Shown: positions 1-9,268 of the stretch, one piece after another | How positions within the stretch are numbered: position 1 is the first letter of the stretch | Layout of the letters: every line of letters begins with the position of its first letter | Assembly: GCA_022695795.1 (NCBI GenBank) | Contig: MU404270.1 | Coordinates: 1 to 17,272 of the forward strand | Length of the DNA: 17,272 nt | Source of the DNA: Biscogniauxia marginata | Taxonomy: Eukaryota > Ascomycota > Sordariomycetes > Xylariales > Xylariaceae | Direction of reading: 5' to 3' | Position numbers and translations under genes: made by a program | Notes under the pieces: generated by a model | What the model was told of the DNA's origin: nothing | Database searches by the model: none | The model's input: only the letters and a program-made list of their open reading frames with translations

Positions 1-13
1 TAAAAATAATAAA

Positions 14-85
<72 letters not shown>

Positions 86-690
86 TTTTATCTTATAAGA
101 ATTAAATATTAAATAAATATATTAAAGCTTTGTTTTAAAAATATTATTAAAATTGTAATATAATATATATATATATATAATAAATAAAAAATATTTAATA
201 ATTAAAAATATAATAAATTAAAAAATTAAAAAAAGTTATTTATTTATAAAAAACGTTATTATTAAAAAAGGTTTAATATTAACGAAGTTAATTAAAACCT
301 TTATTTAAGTTAAGTTTAAATTAAATAAAAAGGGAATAAAGGTTTAATTTAAAATTTAATCCGACTTTCAAGGTTTTTTGTCTTTTTAAAGTCGTTATAT
401 AATAAATTCGTTTTAAATTTTTTTATTTACGTAATTTACGATGTTTAAATTATTTTAAATCTTTATATATTTCATTATAAAAATTAAAAGTGTTTACACT
501 TTGATTTTTAACGTATTTAATTTTTTAAAAAGTGTTTATAAACTATTTTAAAAGATTTAAATATAAATTAAACTTATTAAACATTTTTAAAAATAAAAAT
601 AAAAACTTTTTAATAAAATACTTTTTAATATAATATAATGTGTATAATAATAATCTAGCTTTTTAATAATTATAACATATACGCCTATGT
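1..690. repeat. AT-rich, RIP-like degenerate block 1 (window edge)
   Basis: This stretch is almost wholly A and T. It opens with a long trinucleotide microsatellite and continues as stop-rich sequence with no credible coding frame. Many of the few remaining C residues sit in CpG (for example the acg, tcg and gcg words between 250 and 520), which fits C-to-T change outside CpG, as expected from RIP acting mainly on CpA. A small hairpin (7 bp arms 362-368 and 388-394) is visible. No original transposon can be named. Base composition turns gene-like at about 660-720. The block continues out of the window, so its real length is unknown. Confidence 0.8.
14..84. repeat. (TAA)n microsatellite
   Basis: About 23 uninterrupted units of a TAA/ATA trinucleotide, preceded by an imperfect A-rich start at 1-13. 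It lies inside the AT-rich block and encodes nothing. Confidence 0.95.
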
Positions 691-1750
691 TTGCGATTTA
701 TACTACGTTGAAATCGAGTAAGCAGTTAACGATGCACATTCTGGTTGCATAGCCCCATAGGGAGTTTTAAGTCGTATGATCTTTTGAGAGCGGGTGCTTA
801 AACAACCCCCCTCGGGGCTCCTTTTTCCTTTTTTTTTTCTTTTCCTTTTTTTCGTCGGGGTACGGCGGGATCATGTTACGACTTCATGCAATTTGTCAAC
901 CGGCGTACGTGTTAGATCTATTACTATTTGGTCCAGTCTACTCCGACCCCGGCTCAACTTTAAAGCTCTACTATCACTTGGTAGCAATCGAAACTAAACT
1001 TGTTTATACCTCTAGAGAGATACTAGCAATTAGGTGCCAATAGTTTTATCTCGAGATAATCGCTTTCCTATCGCTGTCAACTGCAGGCCAATCTCTCATA
1101 TTTCCAGCAAGTACGGCGGATTGAACAATATAGCACAGCAAAGTACAGTACAACACGGGGAGCGATCCTATACCCCTCCACTAGGGTTAGCCATGTAAAA
1201 GGATCTATAGAGCCTTGAGTTCAGTCTAAATATATTGATTTTCATTATAGACAAGAAATTTTTTATCTTTTTTTATCTTTTGCCCCGGTCAAAGCCAGCG
1301 GCAAAGGCGCGTCATCTTCAATGACAGCTATTGTCCTTTTCCCATCTAACAATTCTTGAAACGCCCTGACGCTAATCAGATCACAACCCATTGGTAATAA
1401 ATATAATGAGTTGGGAAAAAAAGAAGATAAAGTATCACCTACCCATTGCGCGGAGAAGAGGCAATTGCTCGACGCGGGTAAACGAACGTAGCGGGTTAAT
1501 TACCGCAGGGATATAAATTGATAGATGAGGGACCAGCACTGCAACGCTACAAGAGTTTTACTACTCATGTGATTTTCTGTGCTTAATAAGCACCCCTTGT
1601 TATCCCCTGATTTTCTTTCTCCCTCTATTTTTCTCCGTGATGCGAAGGCCCGATTATAACATTATCCTTGGCTTGGTCTGTAAAGGTATTACACTGCAGT
1701 TATCTCGACTAAGTACGTACTCACCATACGTACATACTCTAAGGTTAGGT

Positions 1751-1790
1751 ATGTAAGTGTATGCAAGTGTATGCAAGTGCATATAAGTGG
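1751..1790. repeat. Tandem repeat of a 10-bp unit (4 copies)
   Basis: Four adjacent decamers follow the pattern ATGYAAGTGT: ATGTAAGTGT, ATGCAAGTGT, ATGCAAGTGC and ATATAAGTGG. The second and third copies differ at one base, and the outer copies have drifted further. Each unit contains AAGTG. No coding frame crosses it with recognisable content. It may be simple slippage, and no function is implied by sequence alone. Confidence 0.85.
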
Positions 1791-1811
1791 TTGTTAGCTG
1801 CGTGCAATCAC

Positions 1812-2060
1812 TTACTTAACTTGCTTGCTTATACACAGACGACAGCCGTTACCAGGCAAAAAAGAAAAAAACCCTTTGGGGTCGTAATTTTCTTTTATCG
1901 AAGACCAGAGATTATACATACTGCCTAGTGGTGAAATTGGAAACCCAGCATCGTAGGCTTCCTCTTTCTGCATGCCTTTTCTTCTTAAAGAACCATGATA
2001 CCGTTTGCAAATTTCCATAGGCTCGCAAGTGCATCGGGGATCTTCTCCAGATTTTCCCAC
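1812..2060 (-). pseudogene. Possible remnant of the C-terminal end of a FAD-linked (berberine-bridge-like) oxidase
   Basis: The frame gives about 82 codons but begins at GTG, with an in-frame TAA two codons upstream, so it cannot be a complete gene as it stands. Near its end it reads LWSSIKENYDPKGFF, similar to the BBE signature at the C-terminus of FAD-linked oxidases, where an IK.KYDP.G.F pattern is common. It then ends with GCRLCISK, loosely like the RLC ending of some fungal members. No FAD-binding domain is visible upstream. A second minus-strand frame (about 1994-2230) is open but unrecognised. Third codon positions are AT-leaning, unlike the real genes in the window. This could equally be chance similarity. 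It is recorded as a weak candidate only. Confidence 0.2.
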
Positions 2061-2927
2061 ATATTAGAAATCAAAAACTTTGATGCATCCCCAGGGGAAT
2101 CCAAATTGGGGCTCAAGGGGTAAGGGGAAAAAAATTCATCTGGAGTGGAATTTGGCTGCGGAATGAGGCTTCTGGAACGATGGTCTCCCCATCGTGATTT
2201 GTGGGTTGGGAGGTTGGAGCATTACAAGTTTTTCTGCTACAACAATTGGCTCGGTGTTCCACGGTCATACGTATCAGAGAAGAAAAAAGAGTTGATTATC
2301 GGCCATGATTTATTTCCGATCATGGTCCGCTCGCAGAGCCGCTTTTACTCCACAACAGGACCGACTCGGTATTTGCTCGGCCACTAACAAAATACTCGCG
2401 TGGTATGGTTATGATTCTCGACAGTGTATGAATTGCTATGGGACGATGATCACGATCGAGAGGCTCGGCCACGCTTGTCCACTTCCTACAGCGAAACCTT
2501 GAAGCCGTCCCGGCCGCAAATCAATCAAGTTTAAGCTAAACTTATCCTTCTCGAAAGCCAGCCTGGCAATGCCTTTAAGGTTCCCCCTTAAGGTTCTCGG
2601 CGAGGTGCGGCGTCTGCTGCTAAGATGACCAGTCTAGCTCCCGAGATTCCGGTGGGTCAAGAGCCCGGCGCTTCTCGCGAGCAGATGACGAACCTCGTGC
2701 AGCCCGGGCCCTCCGACGGGAGCCAAGGGCTGGTCAAAATCCACCATCGTATCCTCCATGTTTTTCTTATTCAGAAATGGGCCCATCCACTTATATGGGC
2801 CGTTGGTCGAGAGATCCGACTGCGGCAATTTCAGTCCGGGTCTCACGACTCGATGTCACCCGGTAGTAAGGATGACGTACGAGGAGAGGCCCGACGATAG
2901 GTCCCGTCTATCAAGTCTGGTGGTCCT

Positions 2928-2933
2928 TATAAG
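2928..2933 (+). promoter_or_regulatory. TATA-like element of the hexose transporter gene
   Basis: TATAAG lies 132 bases before the transporter ATG. It is followed by a CT-rich stretch (2957-2990), a common arrangement just upstream of fungal transcription starts, so the leader is probably short. Position and motif only; no start site is proven. Confidence 0.4.
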
Positions 2934-2936
2934 CAC

Positions 2937-2981
2937 CCGGAGCCCCTTGAGGTTATGCCCTCTCTCCAGCTTTTACCCCAG
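2937..2981 (+). promoter_or_regulatory. Two possible CreA/CRE1 hexamers
   Basis: CCGGAG at 2937-2942 and CTGGGG on the minus strand at 2976-2981 both fit the CreA carbon catabolite repressor consensus SYGGRG. Two such sites about 40 bases apart just upstream of a sugar transporter would fit glucose repression. The consensus is short and occurs often by chance, so this is suggestive only. Confidence 0.25.
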
Positions 2982-3059
2982 CCCTCCCCCAATCAGCATT
3001 GATTGAGCTCTATCAAGTCTCGACAACAAACTTTACTGCTCTGGCTGTAAGAAACAGCA

Positions 3060-4913
3060 ATGCCATTCCTCAAACGTCACGCCGATCAGGTGGAAAAGAC
3101 ACCTGGAGGGTCTAATGGCGAATCGTCGAACGCTGTCGCCAATGGCCCTGTTAAGCAAGAAGCCCTCTCTACGCCTCCAGCAGCGACGCGTCAGAAGGTC
3201 ACATTCATAGCATGCTTCCTAGGACTCGTCGCTAGTATTGGTGGGTTTATGTTTGGATATACCAGGTAAGTTGCAGGAGCTAATCCTCTCCCTATCCCCC
3301 CCTCCTCACTGATCATTCACTGGTTAACCATCTGTGCAGCGGTCAGATTTCCGGTTACTTCGCCATGGAAAACTACGCTCAGCGTTTCGGCCAGAAAAAC
3401 TCGGACGGCTCGTATACCTTTGATGCGGCGAGACAAGGAACTATCGTTGGCCTCATGCCGATCGGATGTCTGTTCGGTGCTCTAGTAGCCGGCAAGTTGG
3501 CAGATGTCATCGGCCGTCGTATTGCTATATCGGTAACGGCCTTGTGGGCCTGCGTTGGAACTATCATTGAGATATCCTCCGAAACGGTCTGGGTGCAGTT
3601 CGCTGTTGGTCGTCTGGTTACCGGTTGCTCCATCGGTGCGCTGTCTGTCGTCGTCCCCATGTATCAGTCCGAAAGTGCCCCGCCGATCCTTCGGGGCGTC
3701 CTAGTATCAACTTACCAGCTCTTCATCACTCTTGGTATCTGGACCAGTTACATGGTTGACTGGGGCACAGCAAAGATGGAGTCGAGCGCTTCGTGGCGTA
3801 TCCCGAACGGACTCGGCTTCCTCTGGTCGCTCATTCTCTGCGTGGGCATCCTCTTTCTCCCCGAGAGCCCCCGATTCGCTTACTACAAGGGCCGAGAAGA
3901 TGAGGCACGGCACACTATCGCCAGGTTGGCTGGTGTTGATGAACACGCACCTGTTGTCAGCGACCAAATTACCCAAATCCGGGTTAAGCTTGATGAAGAG
4001 AGAGGCCAGGGCAAAGCGAGATGGATTGAAATATTCACCGGCCCTCGAATGATGTATCGAACCTTCCTCGGAGTTGTTCTGCAGACAGGCCAGCAATTGA
4101 CGGGAGCGAACTTTTTCTTCTAGTTGGGTTTCCTCGTTCACTAAAGCTCACAATCTTGATCTTGTTAGTTCTAACAGTTTTTTTTCTTTTAGCTACGGCA
4201 CAACTGTTTTCGCCTCTACAGGACTCAAGGATAGTTACGTCACGCAAATTATCCTCGGTACAGTGAATGTGGCCTGCACATTCGTCGGGCTGTACGTCGT
4301 GCAGAAGGTTGGTCGCCGGAAGGCCCTCATAGCTGGCGCTGCTTGGATGTTCATGTGTTTCATGGTTTACGCATTCGTTGGTGAATACGCCTTAGATTCG
4401 AGTGACCCACAGAACACATCCCAAGCTGGCGCTGCTCTGATCGTCTTCTCCTGCCTCGCCATTGCCGCTTTCGCCATCACCTGGGGACCTCTCGTATGGA
4501 CTGTAGTGGCCGAACTGTACCCAGCCCGCTACCGAGCCCCCTGCATGGCCTTGGCCACGGCATCCAACTGGTTCTGGAATTTCATGATCTCATTCTTGTA
4601 AGATATCTCACGCGCCAAACCCCTTGGGGGAGGGGAGTTGCTACTACCGTACTAACTCGTTCTGTCATCTAGCACCCGATTTATCACCGATTCCATCCAC
4701 TACTGGTACGGTCTCGTGTTCGGCGGCTGCTGTGCCGCGCTCGTGGTCATTGTCTACTTCTTTGTGATGGAGACTAAGGATCGGAGCTTGGAGGAGATTG
4801 ACACCATGTACATACTCCACGTGAACCCTATCAAGTCCGGGCACTGGGATGGCAGCAAAGTACCCGAACACCCTGCCGCGGATTCATCCCAGGAGGAACA
4901 CGTCGAGGTATAA
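3060..4913 (+). CDS. MFS hexose transporter (fungal sugar porter family), four exons
   Basis: Joining 3060-3265, 3340-4122, 4193-4597 and 4673-4913 gives an unbroken 544-residue protein, the usual size for fungal hexose/H+ symporters or glucose sensors of the plasma membrane. Sugar porter hallmarks appear in order: a hydrophilic N-tail, TM1 ending FGYTSGQISG (65-74), GKLADVIGRR (120-129), PESPRF (243-248), GQQLTGANFFFYYGTT (319-334), the VGRR loop (369-372), WGPLVWTVVAELYPARYR (427-444) and ETKDRSLEEID (498-508). Sugar-contacting positions of the family are kept (QQ at 320-321, N326, W427). METK replaces the more usual PETK. The ATG has G at -3 and lies 132 bases after a TATA-like box. It stands alone, with no metabolic cluster beside it. 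The substrate is probably glucose or another monosaccharide. A sensor of the RCO-3 type cannot be excluded, although the short C-tail argues for a transporter. Confidence 0.95.
3266..3339 (+). other. Intron 1 of the hexose transporter gene
   Basis: 74 bp from GTAAGT to TGTGCAG, with a TTAAC branch-like site at 3324-3328. It splits codon 69 after its second base and restores the family motif FGYTSGQISG. Retention gives an immediate stop (AGG TAA). Confidence 0.95.
4123..4192 (+). other. Intron 2 of the hexose transporter gene (weak donor)
   Basis: 70 bp from GTTGGG to CTTTTAG, with a good CTAAC branch site (4171-4175) and a T-rich tract. The donor is GT but departs from GTAAGT. It is chosen because it restores NFFFYYGTTVF at the join, and unspliced RNA would stop at once (TTC TAG). 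Confidence 0.9.
4598..4672 (+). other. Intron 3 of the hexose transporter gene
   Basis: 75 bp from GTAAGA to CATCTAG, with ACTAAC at 4651-4656 as branch site. It splits codon 465 after base two. Joining restores ISFFTRFIT in a late membrane segment. Confidence 0.95.
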
Positions 4914-5269
4914 AACTGAAGTATATGATTTGTTTGAAATTGTAGAAGTATCATGTATACCCACCTAATAGCTTAACTATCTACTAATTGTTGAAATCGT
5001 TATAATGAGTGCTAGTTTCTGTTATGTCGTGTCTCTGCGATTAAAGCGTAACTTGCAAGAAACTACGTGCTCTACTTACCTGGGAGGGAATAAGTGCATA
5101 TCAGATCATTAAACGTCATTAACCTTCGTGTATATGTACTCGGGATGTATCCGGTTGATAACTACCGAAGATAACTGCTTGCGCTAGTATTTCTACCCTG
5201 TATATATAGAGGGTGGGAAAAATTATCGTGAAATTGCGGATCAGCCACCGCAACCACCTTAATTAACTT
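4914..5269. other. 3' flank of the hexose transporter gene
   Basis: About 350 bp with no gene. It presumably holds the polyadenylation site, but no exact AATAAA was found close after the stop. Composition stays gene-like until about 5270. Two copies of AACCACCTTAA (5252-5262 and 5270-5280) mark the edge of the AT-rich block. Confidence 0.6.
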
Positions 5270-5690
5270 AACCACCTTAAAAAATTTTAAACCCGTTTTT
5301 TATAATAAATACTTTTAAAATAAAGCCTTTTAATAGTATAAATTTATCAAATTTAAAATTAATATAAAAATATAAAAATATAAAAATTATTTATTTATTT
5401 AATAAATAAAAAGGCATTTTATAATTTTATTTTTATATAATTTTTATAAAATCTTTAAAATTAAATTATAACATTTAAATTTAAATAATAATTAATAAAT
5501 TAAATTAATTACTTATTTTTATACAGTTATTTTAATAATTTGGAAAATTATTATTTAAAACAATTTATAAAGTTTTTAAAACGAGTGTTATTATTAACAG
5601 GATCCCTTATAAGGGTATAATACGACTATATATATTATAGTAATTTATTCGAACCCGATTTATCGGCCAACGATGATAAACGGCTTTTAA
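5270..5690. repeat. AT-rich, RIP-like degenerate block 2
   Basis: About 420 bp of nearly pure A and T, with stops in all frames and sharp borders with normal composition on both sides. It is probably a decayed repeat or transposon fragment. A frame open from about 5610 runs out of the block to a TAA at 5768-5770 but matches nothing I recognise. The block separates the transporter island from the surface-protein island. Confidence 0.75.
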
Positions 5691-6959
5691 ATAAGCATAT
5701 CATCATCAGCAACGCCGTCTCGTCAGACGCCCACCCCCTCCATCATCAGGCGAGGATTATGTCGCGTTAATATGTCTCTTTAAATGCTTGACACGTAACC
5801 AAGCCATGAAACATAGATATCTGCAAAGGGGGTTTCCTGTTATTACCGTGGCTCCGAGCATGGAGTGGCGGTCCCTCCTTGAAACGAAGTTGGTGGACAA
5901 GAGCGGCACTTACTTCTGTCCCTCGCCCCAGGCCCTAGCAAGAATATATGATATCTTCTTTTCACATTATAGTTAGCTAGGTTTCTCTTAAATCGGACAC
6001 TTTCTGTAGCAGTCGTCCTCAGTATGGTCATACGCCATAGGATCGGCGTTTTGCCCAATTCATTCGACAAAGACATAACTTTTCCGATGTCTACGGGTTT
6101 TCATTGCAGCAACTTCTATTTTGCCAGGCCTGATAGGCCCTCAGCCTTTCGTTTACCTTCAACGTGACTTCTAAAGACTCCCTTGCAGAGTCTTAGAACG
6201 ATACAGAGGAAGATATTGGCATATATGTACCCATCATGTATTCAGATAGACTTAATTTTTCATTGATCACCCCGATGCGAGCTATCTGACCAATATTCTT
6301 CTATTCGGCTAGATCGACCGGAGAAAGGATACTACTTTCTCGTCTCCTAAACCGCATGTGAACTCAGCTGGGCCTAAGAAATAATTCTATTATAACTCTG
6401 ATAGAGTAGGATAGTAAACTTTATGATCTTTTAAAAACATCGGTGCAATGTGAGGAGGCTTACGAACAAATTTGATGCCCATCCACGAATACTACATGTG
6501 ATGAAACGTTAAATGTTGGTTGTTATTTCCTTGGCGAACTCATGTTTTCATTCGAACGACGAATATGATCTAGCTATAGAGTGTTCATTGCCTGAAATTC
6601 GAAGAGACTATTGTGTCCTACAACAAGGAAAAGAGGGACAGGAAAAGAGTTGTCATGTACACCCGCTGAGCAGGTCGAAGGAATAATAGTACCGGCTCCC
6701 CATTAGAGTCGCCAACAGTGTCAGAGTGGTTTATAGTTAATTGAAAGTTTCTTTTTGGGGTAATGAGAGAAAGAAAAAAGAAGAAGAAGAAGAAGAAGAA
6801 GAAAAGGAGGAACTGGAAAAATAGAAGTCACATTTATTGAGCCGAACATGATCGAATAAACAAGCACGCCCCCCCTCCTTTCCCAGGATATCATGATGGC
6901 CATCCCTAAACGCGGTACTTAATGCTCATATCCCCACGGTTTAAAATAAAAACATATGT
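5691..6959. other. Gene-poor intergenic stretch
   Basis: About 1.27 kb of ordinary composition. Short frames are present, such as 5788-5976 (+) and 5843-6076 (-), but they have no recognisable motif, start context or splice pattern. It contains a GAA/AAG microsatellite (6777-6803). Its right end is the 3' flank of the minus-strand surface-protein gene. Confidence 0.55.
6777..6803. repeat. (AAG)n microsatellite
   Basis: About eight to nine units of AAG/GAA in a purine-only run. It is non-coding and lies about 150 bp beyond the stop of the surface-protein gene. Confidence 0.9.
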
Positions 6960-7902
6960 TCATAATACTAAAAATACTACCGCCGCGGGTAATCCAAGCG
7001 CCCAGACGCCCACAACCGGGTGTCTACTGGAAGCACTCGTTGTTGTATGATTACCGTCAGCGACATCTCTCGCTCTGATACAAGCGAGTCTCGCCGCTAC
7101 CGATGCGGTCCCGCTCTGGCCGGACTGCCTGTAGACCATCATAACTGACCAAATCCGTCGCATCGCGGCTCTAAGCTCGTCAGCCCCACGATTCTGATCA
7201 TCGTATGTGTTCGACCAGCCGACCAGCTCCGTCCCGTTGAATGTTTGAAGTGACACCGTGTTATTATCTTCGTGATCGTTAGTATATCGCTGTCCATTCA
7301 ACTACCCATTACTTACTCTCGTTGGTTAATTGGATCACCTCCCGAAGTGTGCTGTTGCAACTCGAGGGCGGGGCATGATTTCCGGTATCCATGGTGACGT
7401 ATTCATCTTGCCAGTCTTTAATGCACTGCTGCGGGAGGAAGCTCAGGCAGGAGCCATTGTCGTTCTGGGAAGACTCGGTTATGTCCTCGGAGAGGTGAAT
7501 CGAAGGCCATACAGATACCGCCCACTCGGGATTCTCCGCAACCTTTACCGTCCTCACTATTTCATTTGTATCGAGCAAGGAATCCGGCGCTTGTATCGAG
7601 ATGCTCGTAGCGACAAAATACCCAGAAAGATCAGCACCCGTGTCGTCCCACCCGGTCTCGTGGTCAGCCGAAACTCTGATGCTGATGGACCATCCGGGCA
7701 CTTCTTCTTCGGAGTATGCGCCGGAGATGTTAAACCCGTGAATAGGGTAAGTTCCTGTGGCGTTCGGCGTCGAGATCGCCGCGTTCCAACATGAGGAGTC
7801 GATGCCTTGGTCCGGGCCCTCTATCTCAGCGCCGAGAGCTAGCTGGACAATACATAGTAATGCCGCAAAACACGCGAGATAATAATTACTCTGTATTGCC
7901 AT
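6960..7902 (-). CDS. Secreted, probably GPI-anchored glycoprotein of unknown function, two exons
   Basis: Exons 7902-7317 and 7267-6960 (minus strand) join into 297 residues. The start is the ATG at 7902, with AAA before it, because it places a clear signal peptide at the N-terminus: hydrophobic residues about 8-23, with likely cleavage after ALG at 24. The mature part has five cysteines (38, 152, 160, 182, 258), several tryptophans and seven N-glycosylation sequons (N47, N58, N149, N183, N197, N206, N268). The C-terminus ends in a hydrophobic tail (279-297) after a Ser/Thr/Gly-rich stretch (266-276) and has no charged residue after it, the pattern of a GPI-attachment signal. No known domain is recognised. 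A cell-wall or membrane surface protein, possibly active in host or environment contact, is inference. It is the only gene in its island, with AT-rich blocks on both sides. Confidence 0.8.
7268..7316 (-). other. Intron of the surface-protein gene
   Basis: 49 bp on the minus strand, from GTAAGT to CACGAAG, with a perfect TACTAAC branch site about a dozen bases before the acceptor. It splits codon 196 after base one. Joining the two frames keeps the reading open and puts the C-terminal anchor signal behind the signal peptide. Retention would stop after two codons. Confidence 0.9.
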
Positions 7903-9170
7903 TTTTCCGCCATTCAAAGAAAATCTGGCATGTAGGACGAGCGCTAGACTTCCTCGGGGGCTTGGATAAAAGCTATGGAGAGGGGGTCCTCGGTATCGGC
8001 TACCTACGTAGTTGTAATGGCTTGTTCTCTTAGGTATTTGCCTTGAGTTGCCGCCATTTAGCTGTGAACGTATGGCACATACGGCTGTAAGGAATAAAGT
8101 GACAAGTAGGTCGTTGCTATACCTAGGGAGTTGAGCAACAAAATATTCCCTAATAGGTACACTAAGCTTGATTTGTTTATAAAATGAAGAGTTTGCCTTT
8201 TCTCATACGTTTGGCCCCTAGCCAGAGCGCTGTGTTTTACAAACTATCCCAATTATTTTTCATTGTGCTTATTTTGTATGGGCATCAAGGTTTATCATCA
8301 GCATCATCATCATCGTCGAGAGGCGAACCGTCAGCTTCAAGTAGATCGTTGCTTTAAGTTCTCACGGAGTAAGCAGATCCTTGTCAGCTGAAGGTGGCCC
8401 CAAACTTGTGAAGCTGGCAGCCTAGCTGCATGAGCGAATCATGGGTCGGTGGCTTGGATGGGCCATCAATGCCGTGGATTATATTAAGCAACCAACGAGT
8501 GAGCAGGATTCTTGGCAAATATATGTTGCCAGGACTTCGAATTGGGTATCCATGTGAGGAGTGTTACGTCGTAGAAAGAACAGAACTGTCCGACGTTAAA
8601 GCCGGCCTGAGCAAGTGTAGACATCACATGCTTTTTCGGTCTCACTTCTCTAGCCTCGTATCGGATACCCACAGTAGAATCGCAGTTAGATCATGAGATA
8701 TACTGTCCAATAATCTACGCTACAGTTACCAAGACTGAGGTTCGTGGTTGGATATGATTGCAAAGACATAACTATCTAAATAAAGATCACCAGGTATTCG
8801 GCTTTAGAAAAAGGTATTGCCTGGTCTGAAAGTATGAAGCGATTAAACGAACGCAGGCACACACGAGCCTAGATAGCCATATAGCTAGATACCTGGTCAA
8901 ACTATTCCTTATCCTACGCGCAACGAAGCCATCATATGTCACCACTGACGAGTAGTCACAAGTAACAGGCTAGATTCCTTACTAGCTGTTTCGGCCAACA
9001 TGGCCTAAAAATAGATTTACGGCGCTTCCTAGGTAGTTGAGGATGGATCCTTCATCGCTGAAGACTTAAGACTCCATACCTTAGCGTCTGCTGACAACTA
9101 GCGTTCTAGGATGAAGACATACATACATATATACACACATATATACACGCACATATATATCGTGAGTTAA
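7903..9170. other. Promoter and intergenic region upstream of the surface-protein gene
   Basis: About 1.27 kb without a supported gene. A minus-strand ATG at 7913, out of frame and in a poor context (T at -3), starts a 24-codon frame that overlaps the main start. If transcribed, it could lower translation. A TATAAA word on the minus strand near 8176-8183 is about 275 bases upstream of the ATG. A short ATC/CATCAT repeat sits at about 8294-8316. The short frames at 8430-8696 look accidental. Confidence 0.5.
9117..9160. repeat. CA/TA-rich microsatellite
   Basis: Irregular alternation of CATA, TATA and CACA units just before AT-rich block 3. It is non-coding. Confidence 0.75.
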
Positions 9171-9268
9171 GTGACTTGAGTGGATAAGTTTTATAACTTC
9201 TCCGTTATAAAAAATGCAGCTTTAAAGGCTTATAAACAATAAATATTTAAGATAATTTAAATATAACT

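Larger units (their letters stand above)
691..2890. other. Long intergenic region upstream of the hexose transporter
   Basis: About 2.2 kb of ordinary base composition with no convincing gene. It holds pyrimidine runs (820-853), a decamer tandem repeat (1751-1790), a weak minus-strand coding-like stretch (1812-2060, listed separately) and short frames on both strands at 2145-2900 that overlap each other and have no recognisable domain. The part nearest 2900 presumably contains the distal promoter of the transporter. Confidence 0.6.

Noticed and set aside
1191..1200. CTAGGGTTAG, resembling a telomere repeat unit
   Set aside because: It is a single partial unit with no tandem array and is expected by chance.
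2625..3006. Overlapping frames of 91, 70 and 82 codons upstream of the transporter
   Set aside because: They lie on both strands with no motif and overlap the TATA-like box and promoter region.
3379..4247. Minus-strand and +1 frames over the transporter
   Set aside because: They overlap a gene with full family motifs and are Arg/Ser-rich shadow translations.
5641..5680. Minus-strand GGGTTCGAA resembling a tRNA T-loop
   Set aside because: No matching acceptor, D or anticodon stem could be folded around it, and the flank is degenerate AT-rich DNA.
5610..5770. Open frame leaving block 2, ending SSDAHPLHHQARIMSR
   Set aside because: It could be the last part of a decayed transposon protein, but it follows an in-frame stop, has no start and matches no family I can name.
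8430..8696. 88-codon plus-strand frame and its 62-codon antisense
   Set aside because: No domain, no signal peptide, no credible splice partner. The size is within chance for this composition.
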